64,000 nucleotides of DNA, from positions 75,659 through 139,658 of the forward strand of contig CAZELM010000008.1 in assembly GCA_964512995.1 (NCBI GenBank). Reading direction: 5' to 3'. Position numbers and translations under genes: made by a program. This stretch comes from CAZELM01 sp964512995. Lineage in GTDB: Bacteria > CSSED10-310. This document shows, piece after piece, positions 9,347 through 18,210 of the stretch; position 1 is the stretch's first letter; each line of letters starts with the position of its first letter. Below the pieces are notes generated by a model that saw only the letters and a program-made list of their open reading frames with translations, did not search any database and was not told where the DNA came from.

Positions 9347-9914
9347 ACATTCTCAATGGCTTTCCAGCCAGCGTAGCGTTGCACTATAATCCCCAATTTC
9401 ACAAAGGTCAAGTGCCTTTTGATCGGGACACCACAGAACGTGTCTTACTCCCGATCGTTTTATTGCCATCATCCAGGAGGATGATTCTGGTAATTGATAT
9501 GGATTCTTTGTGATCCGCAAGCATCATCATTGGTTTCAGTCGTTTGTATTGACTTTCCAAAACGGAGACTACGGAAAAATCGATCTGGTCAAAAGAAACC
9601 GATTATCTCCAAAATATCGGGAGTTTCTGCTTGCACGTGTCCTGTGTTTTAATCTGAATCTTTCACATGTTCTCCAGTATCCTCGGTGATCTCCTCGCGC
9701 TAAATTTTGCGGATAGATATTCCAATGCTTTCATGCAGGGAGTAATCTGGATTTTCGGTGCGAATCCGGAGAGACACAGCGGTCGGAATGATCAGAAAAT
9801 ACTGGAGGAACTTCAGGGAGAACATCGAAAAGGATCAATTAACAGGTTGGCATAATTATCATCCGGCAGGCAGATAAATACAGCTCGTGGATGTCAGGTA
9901 GCTGATGAATGAAG
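9347..9914. other. Intergenic region between the two tRNA-Ser genes
   Basis: This 568-bp stretch has no open frame with recognisable protein features or good ribosome site (a 62-codon frame at 9667-9855 resembles nothing I know), and I see no repeat or RNA motif. The tRNA promoters on the minus strand should lie partly here. Confidence 0.5.
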
Positions 9915-10005
9915 CGGAGAGGGTGGGATTCGAACCCACGCGGCAGCTTTTGGCCACCAACCCGATTTCGAGTCGGGCCCGTTATGACCTCTTCGGTACC
10001 TCTCC
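9915..10005 (-). tRNA. tRNA-Ser (anticodon CGA)
   Basis: Second class II tRNA on the minus strand, with acceptor GGAGAGG/CCTCTCC, anticodon stem CCCGA/TCGGG around CTCGAAA (anticodon CGA, reading UCG), long variable arm and T loop GGTTCGAATC. Unlike the neighbouring tRNA-Ser(GGA), the bases after the discriminator are CTT, so CCA must be added by the CCA-adding enzyme. It lies 11 bases from the tadA stop. Confidence 0.95.
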
Positions 10006-10016
10006 GAAACAGCCAC

Positions 10017-10571
10017 CTAACCTAATACATCTTTTTGAGGTAAAACGCCAGCCCTTCGTGCGCGAAAAAAACGAACCATCATTTCGGATGCTTCGGAGGC
10101 ACAGATTCCCCCCGTCACTATGATCTGATGATTCAATCGGGAGTCCTCAACGAGATTCAGGAAAGAACCGGCTGATCCGGTTTTGGGTTCAGAAGCACCG
10201 AAGACCAGCCGCCTGATTCGGAACAAAACCATGGCCATTGCACACATGGGACACGGCTCCAGCGTGACATACAGGTCGACATCATCCAGCCGCCATCGGC
10301 CCAGAGTCGCAGATGCCCGTCGAAGTGCCAGCATTTCTGCATGAGCCGATGCATCTTTTAAGGATTCCATCTCATTGTGTGCTCGCGCAATAATCTTATT
10401 TTGATGGACAATGACGGCTCCGACTGGAACTTCTCCAAACTGAATTGCGGTTTCTGCTTCAGTGAGTGCTTCTCTCATCCAGCGTTCATCGGGTGTCAGT
10501 GTCTCCGAAAGACAATGGTATCGTCGGGGGGTCAGTTCGTACTGATCCATTTTATCCATTCCACTTTTCAT
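10017..10571 (-). CDS. tadA: tRNA adenosine(34) deaminase TadA
   Basis: A 184-residue protein of the cytidine/deoxycytidylate deaminase fold. The zinc site is complete: HAEMLAL supplies the histidine and catalytic glutamate, and EPCPMCAMAM the two cysteines. NEMESLKDASAHAE and FGASEPKTGSAGS are typical of TadA, which converts A34 to inosine in tRNA-Arg(ACG). The start at 10571 is chosen for GGGAG five bases upstream; nine further in-frame residues precede it. The product has about 25 N-terminal residues (to LTPDERWMREAL) more than the shortest family members. It heads the minus-strand tadA, tRNA, SRP RNA, dnaX, ybaB, recR block. Confidence 0.93.
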   Translation of the reverse strand: MKSGMDKMDQYELTPRRYHCLSETLTPDERWMREALTEAETAIQFGEVPVGAVIVHQNKIIARAHNEMESLKDASAHAEMLALRRASATLGRWRLDDVDLYVTLEPCPMCAMAMVLFRIRRLVFGASEPKTGSAGSFLNLVEDSRLNHQIIVTGGICASEASEMMVRFFRARRAGVLPQKDVLG

Positions 10572-10719
10572 TTTTTCTCCCATATACCACAAACTCATAC
10601 TATTGAGTCAGTATGTCAAATGTATTATAGATCAATCAATTACAAGGGAAAAGGTACCGTTAAAATAGAAATATTTCCTCAGTATTGAAAAATGATAGAA
10701 AGTGGTGTATGGTCTATTT

Positions 10720-12108
10720 ATGGAAATGAATTCATCGAATAAAAAATATAGATGCATTCGGTGTCATGCCGAATATCAATATGGTGCGGACGTGTGCCAG
10801 AAATGCGGAGCCCGGATTCCGGATCAGATAACAGAAGTGGTTCCGTGGATAATACAACCCTGTGATCCACACGAATTACCGGTTGGTTTTAAGCTGGGAA
10901 ACCGTTTTCAAGTTATTGAACGGCTTGGCATGGGCGGTATGGGGATCGTTTACAAAGCCTATGATATCGAACTCGATGAAATCGTTGCCTTGAAGATATT
11001 GCGGCCGGAGTTGGATGTGGATGGCAGTATTGTCGAGCTATTCAAACAGGAGATTAAAATCGCTCGAAGAATCAAACATCCAAATGTCTGCAGCATCTAC
11101 GATTTCCTGATATTTGATGAATATCGGCTCATCTCGATGGAATACATTGACGGGATTGAGCTGTCGATGCTCATTCGAGATAAGATGGTGGAAGAGGAAT
11201 TTGTACCGATAATCTCTGGAATCGCATTGGCGCTCAAAGCCGCGCATCAATTGAAAATTATCCATCGTGATCTGAAACCATCGAACATCATGATCGATGC
11301 GCAACTCAATCCGATCGTTATGGATTTCGGGATTGCATCACGGGTCGATCTCCCTAATCGCGCTCCCAATACCAAATTTTTTGGAACACCATCTTACATG
11401 GCTCCAGAACAGGCACTGGGACAGACACTGGATCATCGCAGCGATATTTATTCACTGGGTATCATCATGTATGAAATCACGACCGGAACGTTACCGTTTA
11501 CAGGGACATCTCCAATGGATATTGCCGTCAAACACATCTACAAATTTGCCAAAAGTCCCCGGCTGATCAATGCAAAGATAAACAAGGAAATCGAGCGTAT
11601 GATTCTGAAATGCATCGAAAAATATCCGGAAAAACGATATCAGTCTATCGACGAGTTTCTCGCGGATCTTCAGATCATTGCCAACATATATTTGCCTGTT
11701 GAAGCCAAACGGAAGCCCTTGATTCTGGTCGTTGATGACGATGATGGCATTCGATCGCTGGTGGTAAACTCCCTCGTTTCTCATAACTTCAATGTGATTT
11801 CTGCTGCTGATGGCGTGGAAGCCATTGACGCCGCATTGAAACAGAATCCCGATTTAATACTCATGGATCTCATGATGCCGGGGATCGATGGATATCGTGC
11901 GGTAGAACTCCTGGCACAGAATCCGCGTACGAAGAATATTCCGATTTTTTTGATTACCTCCCTAAAGGCCAAAGACTATCGGGCTTACAGTAAAGCCATT
12001 GGAGTGAAGGAATTCATTATCAAGCCATTCAAGATAGAGGAACTGATCTCCAAGGTGAAAGCATTTATCGCTGCATCACAAGAAAATAAACCCCCCCCTA
12101 ACCACTGA
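10720..12108 (+). CDS. Ser/Thr protein kinase with zinc ribbon and C-terminal receiver domain
   Basis: The product has about 462 residues. The N-terminus is a zinc ribbon (CIRC at 12-15, CQKC at 26-29). A Hanks-type kinase follows with glycine loop GMGGMGIVYKA, catalytic lysine in VALKIL, catalytic loop HRDLKPSN, DFGIAS and APE-like APEQALG, all key residues present. From about residue 335 comes a response-regulator receiver: acidic pocket VVDDDDG, phospho-acceptor D in LILMDLMMPG, T/S in FLITS and K in FIIKPFK. Thus a kinase and an apparently phosphorylatable receiver sit in one chain, without a DNA-binding output. No transmembrane segment is seen. The start is uncertain: GTG 10702, ATG 10720 and ATG 10726 are all possible and none has a strong ribosome site. 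The 3' end contains a C8 run. Confidence 0.88.
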   Translation: MEMNSSNKKYRCIRCHAEYQYGADVCQKCGARIPDQITEVVPWIIQPCDPHELPVGFKLGNRFQVIERLGMGGMGIVYKAYDIELDEIVALKILRPELDVDGSIVELFKQEIKIARRIKHPNVCSIYDFLIFDEYRLISMEYIDGIELSMLIRDKMVEEEFVPIISGIALALKAAHQLKIIHRDLKPSNIMIDAQLNPIVMDFGIASRVDLPNRAPNTKFFGTPSYMAPEQALGQTLDHRSDIYSLGIIMYEITTGTLPFTGTSPMDIAVKHIYKFAKSPRLINAKINKEIERMILKCIEKYPEKRYQSIDEFLADLQIIANIYLPVEAKRKPLILVVDDDDGIRSLVVNSLVSHNFNVISAADGVEAIDAALKQNPDLILMDLMMPGIDGYRAVELLAQNPRTKNIPIFLITSLKAKDYRAYSKAIGVKEFIIKPFKIEELISKVKAFIAASQENKPPPNH

Positions 12109-12168
12109 CATCAAGAGAAAGAATTTGAGTCCCTCCGCAGCCATGTTGAGTTTTAATGTCGCTCTTTT

Positions 12169-12894
12169 ATGAATCTTCCTGATCAGGAAAATCAATCCCA
12201 TCTGCCAGCCAGTTCGCATCGATCTGTATTTCGATGGTTGATCCGGTGGATCGTTTTCATGGCGATCCTGTTTATTGTCTTTTCGATGGCAGGTGTTATT
12301 ACTTATCGGTTTATCAATCCACCGATCACGCCATACATGATCATCCAATGGTGGCAATTGGATCAGTTCAGACATCAATGGCGGTCATTGTCTGGAATAT
12401 CTCCCTATCTTCAGCAGGCGGTCATGGTATCGGAAGATCAGAAATTCATGGACCATCAGGGATTCGATTGGAGCCAGGTTCAGAAGGCGATGGAGGAGAA
12501 CAAAATGCGGCACAGGGTTCGGGGAGCCAGTACAATCAGTATGCAGGTGGCTCGAAATGTCTTCCTCTGGCAAGGCCGCACGTGGGTCCGGAAGGGATTG
12601 GAAGCTTACTTTACGGTATTGATTGAATGGTTCTGGCCAAAATGGCGGATTATGGAGGTTTATCTGAATGTTGCGGAATGGGGACCGGGTGTTTTTGGTG
12701 CAGAATCGGCCGCTCAATACCATTTCGGTATATCTGCAGCGAACCTGTCCGCAAATCAAGCCGCTGCGTTGGCTGCTGTACTGCCCAGCCCCCGTAAATG
12801 GTCTCCATCCAAACCCGGGCGATATGTCTTGAAACGGCGAGATCAGATTTTAAGGCAAATGTCGAATTTCAAGATATTGAGAGAACCCGGATGA
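12169..12894 (+). CDS. mtgA: Monofunctional peptidoglycan transglycosylase MtgA
   Basis: A 241-residue GT51 enzyme that polymerises lipid II into glycan strands at the inner membrane. One N-terminal membrane anchor (about residues 23-46, RWIVFMAILFIVFSMAGVI) is followed by the GT51 domain: the catalytic glutamate in VSEDQKFMDHQGFDW, the second motif RGASTISMQVARNVFLW, the KGLEAYFTVLIE segment and the motif VYLNVAEWGPGVFGAE. There is no transpeptidase domain and the length is normal for MtgA. It follows the kinase gene by 60 bases on the same strand. Confidence 0.95.
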   Translation: MNLPDQENQSHLPASSHRSVFRWLIRWIVFMAILFIVFSMAGVITYRFINPPITPYMIIQWWQLDQFRHQWRSLSGISPYLQQAVMVSEDQKFMDHQGFDWSQVQKAMEENKMRHRVRGASTISMQVARNVFLWQGRTWVRKGLEAYFTVLIEWFWPKWRIMEVYLNVAEWGPGVFGAESAAQYHFGISAANLSANQAAALAAVLPSPRKWSPSKPGRYVLKRRDQILRQMSNFKILREPG

Positions 12895-13345
12895 TTTTTT
12901 TGGGGGAATAAGTGATTCTAATGGGGATTGATAGTGGTTTCGTTTTTAAACCACGGAAGATGGCATCTGGCATGTTTCCCTCACCCCGCCATCTGTATCG
13001 CTGGACCAGTCTGTGCTGGGACCCTCTCCCTGCCGCTTCTCTGGGAGGTCGTACACGCTCCGCATGACACTAAATGAAGAAACCTAGAAAACGACCGCTC
13101 GTGAAGAGGTTTCTTCGCAGAGGGTAAAGAAAGACTTCGGCGCAGTTGCCACTCGCCTTCCAGAGGCGTTGGCTTTATACGAATGCTCCGGGAAAATGGA
13201 TGCCCGGTTCTTAACATGTCCTGCCTTATTTGTAAGCAAGATCGATAAACCAGGCTTTAAAGTATCCCTATACGGAATCATTACATACAGATCATGAAAC
13301 AGGTGAACCGGTTTCTGAGTTATCGGAATACATCCAGAAATTTGC
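12895..13345. other. Intergenic region with degraded copy of the hairpin repeat
   Basis: No gene recognised in these 451 bp, which lie between the converging mtgA and transporter genes. About 12973-13052 is a diverged copy of the dispersed repeat found near 33.9, 49.3 and 56.3 kb (CCTCACCCCGCC, then about 40 bases, then GGGACCCTCTCCCTGCC and a partial GGGAGG arm). A short minus-strand frame (13084-13281) has no known similarity. Confidence 0.6.
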
Positions 13346-13471
13346 TCAATCGTTTTTCATTTCCCGATTTTCTCTATCATCCTTCCGGAAGATATTTACA
13401 AAGCAGAATACTGTCAGTCCTCCGATCAAGATCCAGGAAATGGCCATGAATACAATGCCTGCCAGACTCAT
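13346..13471 (-). CDS. MetS-family small subunit of NSS transporter
   Basis: A 41-residue membrane peptide, MSLAGIVFMAISWILIGG followed by a TVFCFVNIF segment and a charged tail (RKDDRENREMKND). One transmembrane helix (about residues 5-28). Its ATG overlaps the stop of the large transporter gene by one base (TAATG), so translation is coupled. Size, topology and position match the MetS small subunit described for the Corynebacterium MetPS methionine/alanine transporter. It is easy to miss because a longer out-of-context frame covers the same bases. Confidence 0.82.
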   Translation of the reverse strand: MSLAGIVFMAISWILIGGLTVFCFVNIFRKDDRENREMKND

Positions 13472-15021
13472 TATACACGCTCCTTTCCCGTTTTTTTCCA
13501 TGCATAAGCGGTAAGCATCATCATGCCTGTCCAGAGCACCAGTATCATCAATCGCGTTCCCCATATGTAAGGTATGTTTTCTGGTAATGCATTTTTCATG
13601 AGAAACATGGTATCGAAGTTTTGATAGAGAAATGTTCCAAGAAGGACCAGGAGAAACAACGGTGAGACATACTTCATGATAAACCGGTAGATACGCGGAA
13701 TACGAATTCTGGCGCCATGGTGCATTTCCTTCCATGCGTTGTCGATCCCATACACCCAGATGAAAAGTATGATCTCAATTGTGCCGAACAGCACCAGAAA
13801 GAATGTGCCTCCCCAAAAGTCCAGTTCGTCCAGAATCCCCTTACTCAAACCAAAAATCGCAGCATGTGAGAAAATGAATGCCAGAATGCCTAATATCACC
13901 ACGGCTTTTTGCCGGCTGATTCCAAATTCATCTTCAAAAAATGCCATAAATGGCTGGATGAGTGATACTGAGGAGGTGATTCCGGCAATGAACAACAAAA
14001 GAAACCATAGACCAGAAAACAGGGCTCCGAGTGGAAGTTTCATGAAAATCAACGGCATCGTGACAAATCCGATGTTAAATGTCCCGCTTTGAGCGATTTC
14101 CAGAGCACCTGCTCCACCAAAAAATATAAAAGCAGCGGGAATCACGATCGATCCACCCAGAATCACCTCACAAAATTCATTGGTCGATGCTGCTGTCAAT
14201 CCGGATAACACGACATCATCATTTCTTTTCAGATAGCTGGCATAGGTCAGGATCACACCAATTCCGACAGACAATGTGAAAAAGATCTGTCCAGCGGCTT
14301 CCAACCAGACTTTCGAATCCAGCAACTTGGTAAAATCAGGATTCCATACAAATCCCAAACCATTCAACACCGATAATTCCGGTCGTGCCGGATCCGGTGC
14401 CCCCAAGGTAAACACCCGAATGGTTAAAAATACTCCGATAATGACCAGAATCGGCATCCCATATCGTGACAATTTTTCTATACCACCTTGTATTCCGCGA
14501 TAGATGAAATAAAAGTTTGTCAGAAATGTGATGACAAAAAAGAGATATGCCGGTCCGATACTCTGAAAAAACTCATTGGAAACAAGCCCTTGATACCCCT
14601 GGAGAAATGCCTTCATTGATTCCTGGTCGGTTGCACGGAACAGATGCCCGGATAATGAATAATACGCATATCCCAATGTCCAGGATTCGATGAATACATA
14701 ATAAATCAGAATGATGAACGGACCCAATATTCCGATAGTTCCAAGATATTTTGTAAAACTGTTCTTGGAGATGGCATCGAACATGCCTGGAGCCGTGCCA
14801 TGACCGCGTGCTCCTCCCAATCTGCCCAAAGACCATTCAATCCACATCAGGGGGATTCCGAGGAGTATGAACGCGATGAAATAGGGTATCATGAATGCCC
14901 CCCCACCGTTCAGTGTCGCTTTGGCCGGGAATCGTAAGAAATTACCCAGCCCCACCGCACTTCCGGCAACCGCGAGAATAATACCCAGTCTGGATCCCCA
15001 ATGTTCACGATTTCTGCCCAT
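13471..15021 (-). CDS. Sodium-dependent amino-acid transporter, NSS (SLC6/LeuT) family
   Basis: A 516-residue integral membrane symporter. The N-terminus GSRLGIILAVAGSAVGLGNF is the unwound TM1 signature of the neurotransmitter:sodium symporter family, with sodium and substrate contacts, and about 11-12 hydrophobic helices follow. ATG 15021 has AGGAGG seven bases upstream; six residues further upstream are in frame but have no ribosome site. The gene is translationally coupled to the MetS-like subunit, which suggests methionine, alanine or another neutral amino acid as substrate, imported with sodium. The specificity is inferred from the small subunit only. Confidence 0.92.
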   Translation of the reverse strand: MGRNREHWGSRLGIILAVAGSAVGLGNFLRFPAKATLNGGGAFMIPYFIAFILLGIPLMWIEWSLGRLGGARGHGTAPGMFDAISKNSFTKYLGTIGILGPFIILIYYVFIESWTLGYAYYSLSGHLFRATDQESMKAFLQGYQGLVSNEFFQSIGPAYLFFVITFLTNFYFIYRGIQGGIEKLSRYGMPILVIIGVFLTIRVFTLGAPDPARPELSVLNGLGFVWNPDFTKLLDSKVWLEAAGQIFFTLSVGIGVILTYASYLKRNDDVVLSGLTAASTNEFCEVILGGSIVIPAAFIFFGGAGALEIAQSGTFNIGFVTMPLIFMKLPLGALFSGLWFLLLFIAGITSSVSLIQPFMAFFEDEFGISRQKAVVILGILAFIFSHAAIFGLSKGILDELDFWGGTFFLVLFGTIEIILFIWVYGIDNAWKEMHHGARIRIPRIYRFIMKYVSPLFLLVLLGTFLYQNFDTMFLMKNALPENIPYIWGTRLMILVLWTGMMMLTAYAWKKTGKERV

Positions 15022-15193
15022 GTAAACCCTCCTGTTCATACGGATTCTGATGATTCAAAATAGACGAAAACATTGGTATCTTCAAGTAGTAGCTCTATCA
15101 GAATCCCACGCTGGTTTTGAATTGTTTCACAGAAGACGAATCGATAACCGGCCGATTGAATTCGTTTCATCCGTTGTGTTATAACCCATTCCG

Positions 15194-16534
15194 ATGAAAT
15201 GGACTGTTTTGCTGCTGATCGCATTTTTTTTCATAACCGCCTGTGAAAAGTCTCCTTCCGGATTGCTATCCCGGAATAAGCAGGATTTTTCTGAGTGCAA
15301 TCTCCTGATGATTTCACTCGATACACTGCGTCAGGACCGGCTCGGTGCGTTCGGGTGCAGCCGTCCAACATCTCCATTTTTGGATACACTTCAACGGGAT
15401 TCCATGATCTGTGCGGATGTGCTGGCGCAGAGTCCTTCGACGGTCCGATCGCACCGGTCGGTGTTTACTTCTCAATATGTCTATCGGCAGATCCCCCAGT
15501 TCCCTGCTCCGAATGAGACCCTTGCCGGCCTGTTATCCGATTTGGGAATGCGGACGGCAGGATTCGTGGATGGGGGACTGATGCACCGTAATTTCGGGAA
15601 CCATGCTGGATTTCAGGAATACGATGATACGGGTGGCGGATTGGCTGTCATTCAATCCAAAGCCGTTCAATGGCTGGCCTCTCATCAGGAGGAACGGTTT
15701 TTTCTGTTCATGCATACATATGATATTCACTATCCATATACACCTCCGAAACCATATTCCGGGATGTTTCTTCCGGAAGGAGCCCCTGGGTTTGATCTGG
15801 ATGGGAAAGCAGGCCATGAATATTATAACTCCATTCCACTGACCTCCTCCGACTATGCCTATATCCTGGGAAGATATGATGGTGGTATTCGGTATGTGGA
15901 CAGGATGCTCGCGGACCTGTTCCGGGAACTCACCCGGATGAACCTGAGACAGCGCACGATTGTGGTTATATTTTCGGATCACGGAGAGAGTCTGGGGGAG
16001 CGGCATTATGTCGGTCATAATCAACTGTACGATGTTCAGTTGAAAGTGCCTCTGTTTTTCTGCCTGCCGGACCAATCGGGGAGAATAATCCCGGGACCGG
16101 CTGAAAACGTGGATATCATCCCCACACTGCTCGATCTGTTCCACATCCCATGCAGACCGGAGATGCAGGGAAAGAGCTTGGTTTCACCGATGTTCGACGG
16201 AATGGTATTGCCGAATATCCGGACGCGCATCAGCGAACGGCAGGATAAATCAGTCAGACAGGATGAGGAATGGAAGCTGATTATCCGAGACATTCCGGAA
16301 CACGATGAATTGTATCATGTAACGGATGATCCGGAAGAAGTGACCAACCAGCTGTCTGCGTATCCTGCCATTGCGGAGCAGCTTCGTTCCGCCTATGGGA
16401 CCATGACACAGCAAACACCGGACCAGATCCGGGCAAAATCATCCCAGACGATGATCCATGTTCCGCTGATGCAACAGGGGAGTTCGGAAAGCAAACTGCT
16501 GGACCAGTTGAAAACATTGGGTTATATGGAATGA
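15194..16534 (+). CDS. Sulfatase-like hydrolase/transferase lipoprotein
   Basis: A 446-residue protein with a lipoprotein signal: hydrophobic residues 4-14 and lipobox ITAC with Cys17. The body is of the alkaline phosphatase/sulfatase superfamily: metal-binding LLMISLDTLRQDRLGAFG, the nucleophile region SPSTVRSHRSVFTSQY, and the second metal site VVIFSDHGESLGERHYVGHN. The sulfatase Cys/Ser-x-Pro-x-Arg modification motif is absent; alignment to the motif places Thr (in PSTVRSH) at the nucleophile position, as in phosphoethanolamine or phosphoglycerol transferase-like relatives. It may therefore be a phosphohydrolase or transferase and not a formylglycine sulfatase. It is anchored in a membrane facing the periplasm. 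No strong ribosome site is seen. It converges with the Memo-family gene. Confidence 0.85.
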   Translation: MKWTVLLLIAFFFITACEKSPSGLLSRNKQDFSECNLLMISLDTLRQDRLGAFGCSRPTSPFLDTLQRDSMICADVLAQSPSTVRSHRSVFTSQYVYRQIPQFPAPNETLAGLLSDLGMRTAGFVDGGLMHRNFGNHAGFQEYDDTGGGLAVIQSKAVQWLASHQEERFFLFMHTYDIHYPYTPPKPYSGMFLPEGAPGFDLDGKAGHEYYNSIPLTSSDYAYILGRYDGGIRYVDRMLADLFRELTRMNLRQRTIVVIFSDHGESLGERHYVGHNQLYDVQLKVPLFFCLPDQSGRIIPGPAENVDIIPTLLDLFHIPCRPEMQGKSLVSPMFDGMVLPNIRTRISERQDKSVRQDEEWKLIIRDIPEHDELYHVTDDPEEVTNQLSAYPAIAEQLRSAYGTMTQQTPDQIRAKSSQTMIHVPLMQQGSSESKLLDQLKTLGYME

Positions 16535-16624
16535 CTGTGAATTCTCGATGTCATATCCTCTGTGCCGCCCCCCGAGGAGATCCGCCCTCCGGCCTGATCG
16601 TCACTTCGTACCGGCGATGAGTGA

Positions 16625-17920
16625 TTAATCCCTTTTCCGGTAATATAAATATTCTGCGGTTTCGCCAAGTTTATAGTCGGTTTTGTCGTCATCATCGACC
16701 CATAGCACGGCGGCTGCGTAGCCAACTGCGGATTGCGTGGCTTCCTCGTGCCATAACTCGTAATTCAGGATGTGACCTCGAAGATTGGTGCATATTTCCA
16801 GGAGCGTGGAAAGGGCCGATAATCCACAGACATGGAACTGGTCTCGAGCTCTGCGTGCTTCTCTCCAGAATTTCTGGATATTCCCTTCCGACAGTGCCTG
16901 TAGCAGCAAGTGATCATGCTCCCGGGTACGATCTTCGGACTGGTGCGCTGGTAAGTCATCTCCGAATTTCCTGCCGGTATGTGACAGGTCAACGCCGACG
17001 ACAATCAATGTTCCCGGATCCTGTGCGATGGTACTGAGGCCGCCCAGGAATCCGGAGATCTGCAGAAAATCGGCCGGCCGGTAGACCTGATCGAGAAAAC
17101 TGGAGAATGCTCCACAAAGAACAGGGATACAGGGGACATCCCGATCTCCCAGAATGTATCGGATGAACAGGCTCTGAAATTCCAGGGAATGTTCGGTTTT
17201 ATGAGCGAAATCGTCAGCCGCCAAAGCGCCTCCCATCAACGATTTGAGATACGATACACTCGCCCGGTCATTTCGAAGGATTCCAAGAGGTGTCTCGTAG
17301 TCTTTGGTGCTGATCGAGAAATAGGATTGACTCAGATGATGGCCGGTGCCGAGCAGCAGGATACGCTGAACATCCTGTTCTGGCCAGCAATTATACGCTT
17401 TGCCATACTCCATGGAGCCAATCCGGATGTCGATATGGGGAGCGACAATGGCTTTGATTGTGTGCGATTTGAGATCCCCGAGATCCTGAAATGCACCTAA
17501 CTGCATAATCCGGCCGATATACTTCCGGAGTTCATCTGGATTATCCGGATAACTTTTGCCGGCAAATGCGGCAGGCCGGACCGGGGAATCGCTGAATCCA
17601 CGGATGATATCCTGTTTGCGAATCTGAAATTGAGGGGTATTCAGAAGATACAGCTCGTCGAATTGATGAATCAGAGACCGGATTTCTTCCTGGGAGATAA
17701 AAGAGCCGCCCTGCATCCGGATCAGATTGAACTGCAATTCTTCCATGTTCATGGATTGATTGAGTGTTAACAGGATCATCATGTATTCTTTTCGGAGAAC
17801 AATCCCGTTTGGAACCAATCCGAGGTGATCCTGAATGGCATATGCATTTTCACCCTGATAACGGATGGAATCAATTTGTAGATCGGTTCGGAGTTTCGGG
17901 ACCGATGTGCTTGAATTCAT
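16625..17920 (-). CDS. AmmeMemoRadiSam system protein B (Memo family) with N-terminal extension
   Basis: A 431-residue protein whose C-terminal 280 residues are a Memo (MEMO1) domain: IVAPHIDIRIG, LLLGTGHHLS, KTEHSLEFQSLFIRY, VVGVDLSHTGRKFGDD and HVCGLSALSTLLEI supply the histidine/aspartate/cysteine set of the family, which resembles class III dioxygenases. Family members are usually about 270 residues; the first 130 here (EYMMILLTLNQSMNMEELQ..) look like a small winged-helix or PqqD-like domain and are unusual. Bacterial Memo normally works with an AMMECR1 protein and a radical SAM enzyme, neither of which lies nearby. The function of the system is not established. Confidence 0.85.
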   Translation of the reverse strand: MNSSTSVPKLRTDLQIDSIRYQGENAYAIQDHLGLVPNGIVLRKEYMMILLTLNQSMNMEELQFNLIRMQGGSFISQEEIRSLIHQFDELYLLNTPQFQIRKQDIIRGFSDSPVRPAAFAGKSYPDNPDELRKYIGRIMQLGAFQDLGDLKSHTIKAIVAPHIDIRIGSMEYGKAYNCWPEQDVQRILLLGTGHHLSQSYFSISTKDYETPLGILRNDRASVSYLKSLMGGALAADDFAHKTEHSLEFQSLFIRYILGDRDVPCIPVLCGAFSSFLDQVYRPADFLQISGFLGGLSTIAQDPGTLIVVGVDLSHTGRKFGDDLPAHQSEDRTREHDHLLLQALSEGNIQKFWREARRARDQFHVCGLSALSTLLEICTNLRGHILNYELWHEEATQSAVGYAAAVLWVDDDDKTDYKLGETAEYLYYRKRD

Positions 17921-18210
17921 AAGGTTACCATGTTGTTCTCACATGGCTTCGCGATGAATTGCGAGAGCCGGGAGAAGCCGGAAGTAATTGTGCCATCTCC
18001 AATATCCACTCGGTTAGAAATGGCTATCCGGATGGTGGAGGTGGATTGAAACAACATCCAGTGTGACTGCACAAAAGGCATCACAACAGGCAGAGCACCC
18101 GGTGTAGCGTGGGGTCGCTTCCGGATGCTCTGCATGCATCTGGATGAAACAGCCCGTCGATCAACTGCAGATACCCGCCTGGATCACGCAGGATGGATTC
18201 CCGTTTTGTT

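Noticed and set aside
9667..9855. Small gene between the tRNA-Ser genes
   Set aside because: No ribosome site, no recognisable motif and unremarkable composition.
13084..13281. Small minus-strand gene next to the transporter
   Set aside because: Overlaps degraded repeat sequence and has no known similarity or ribosome site.
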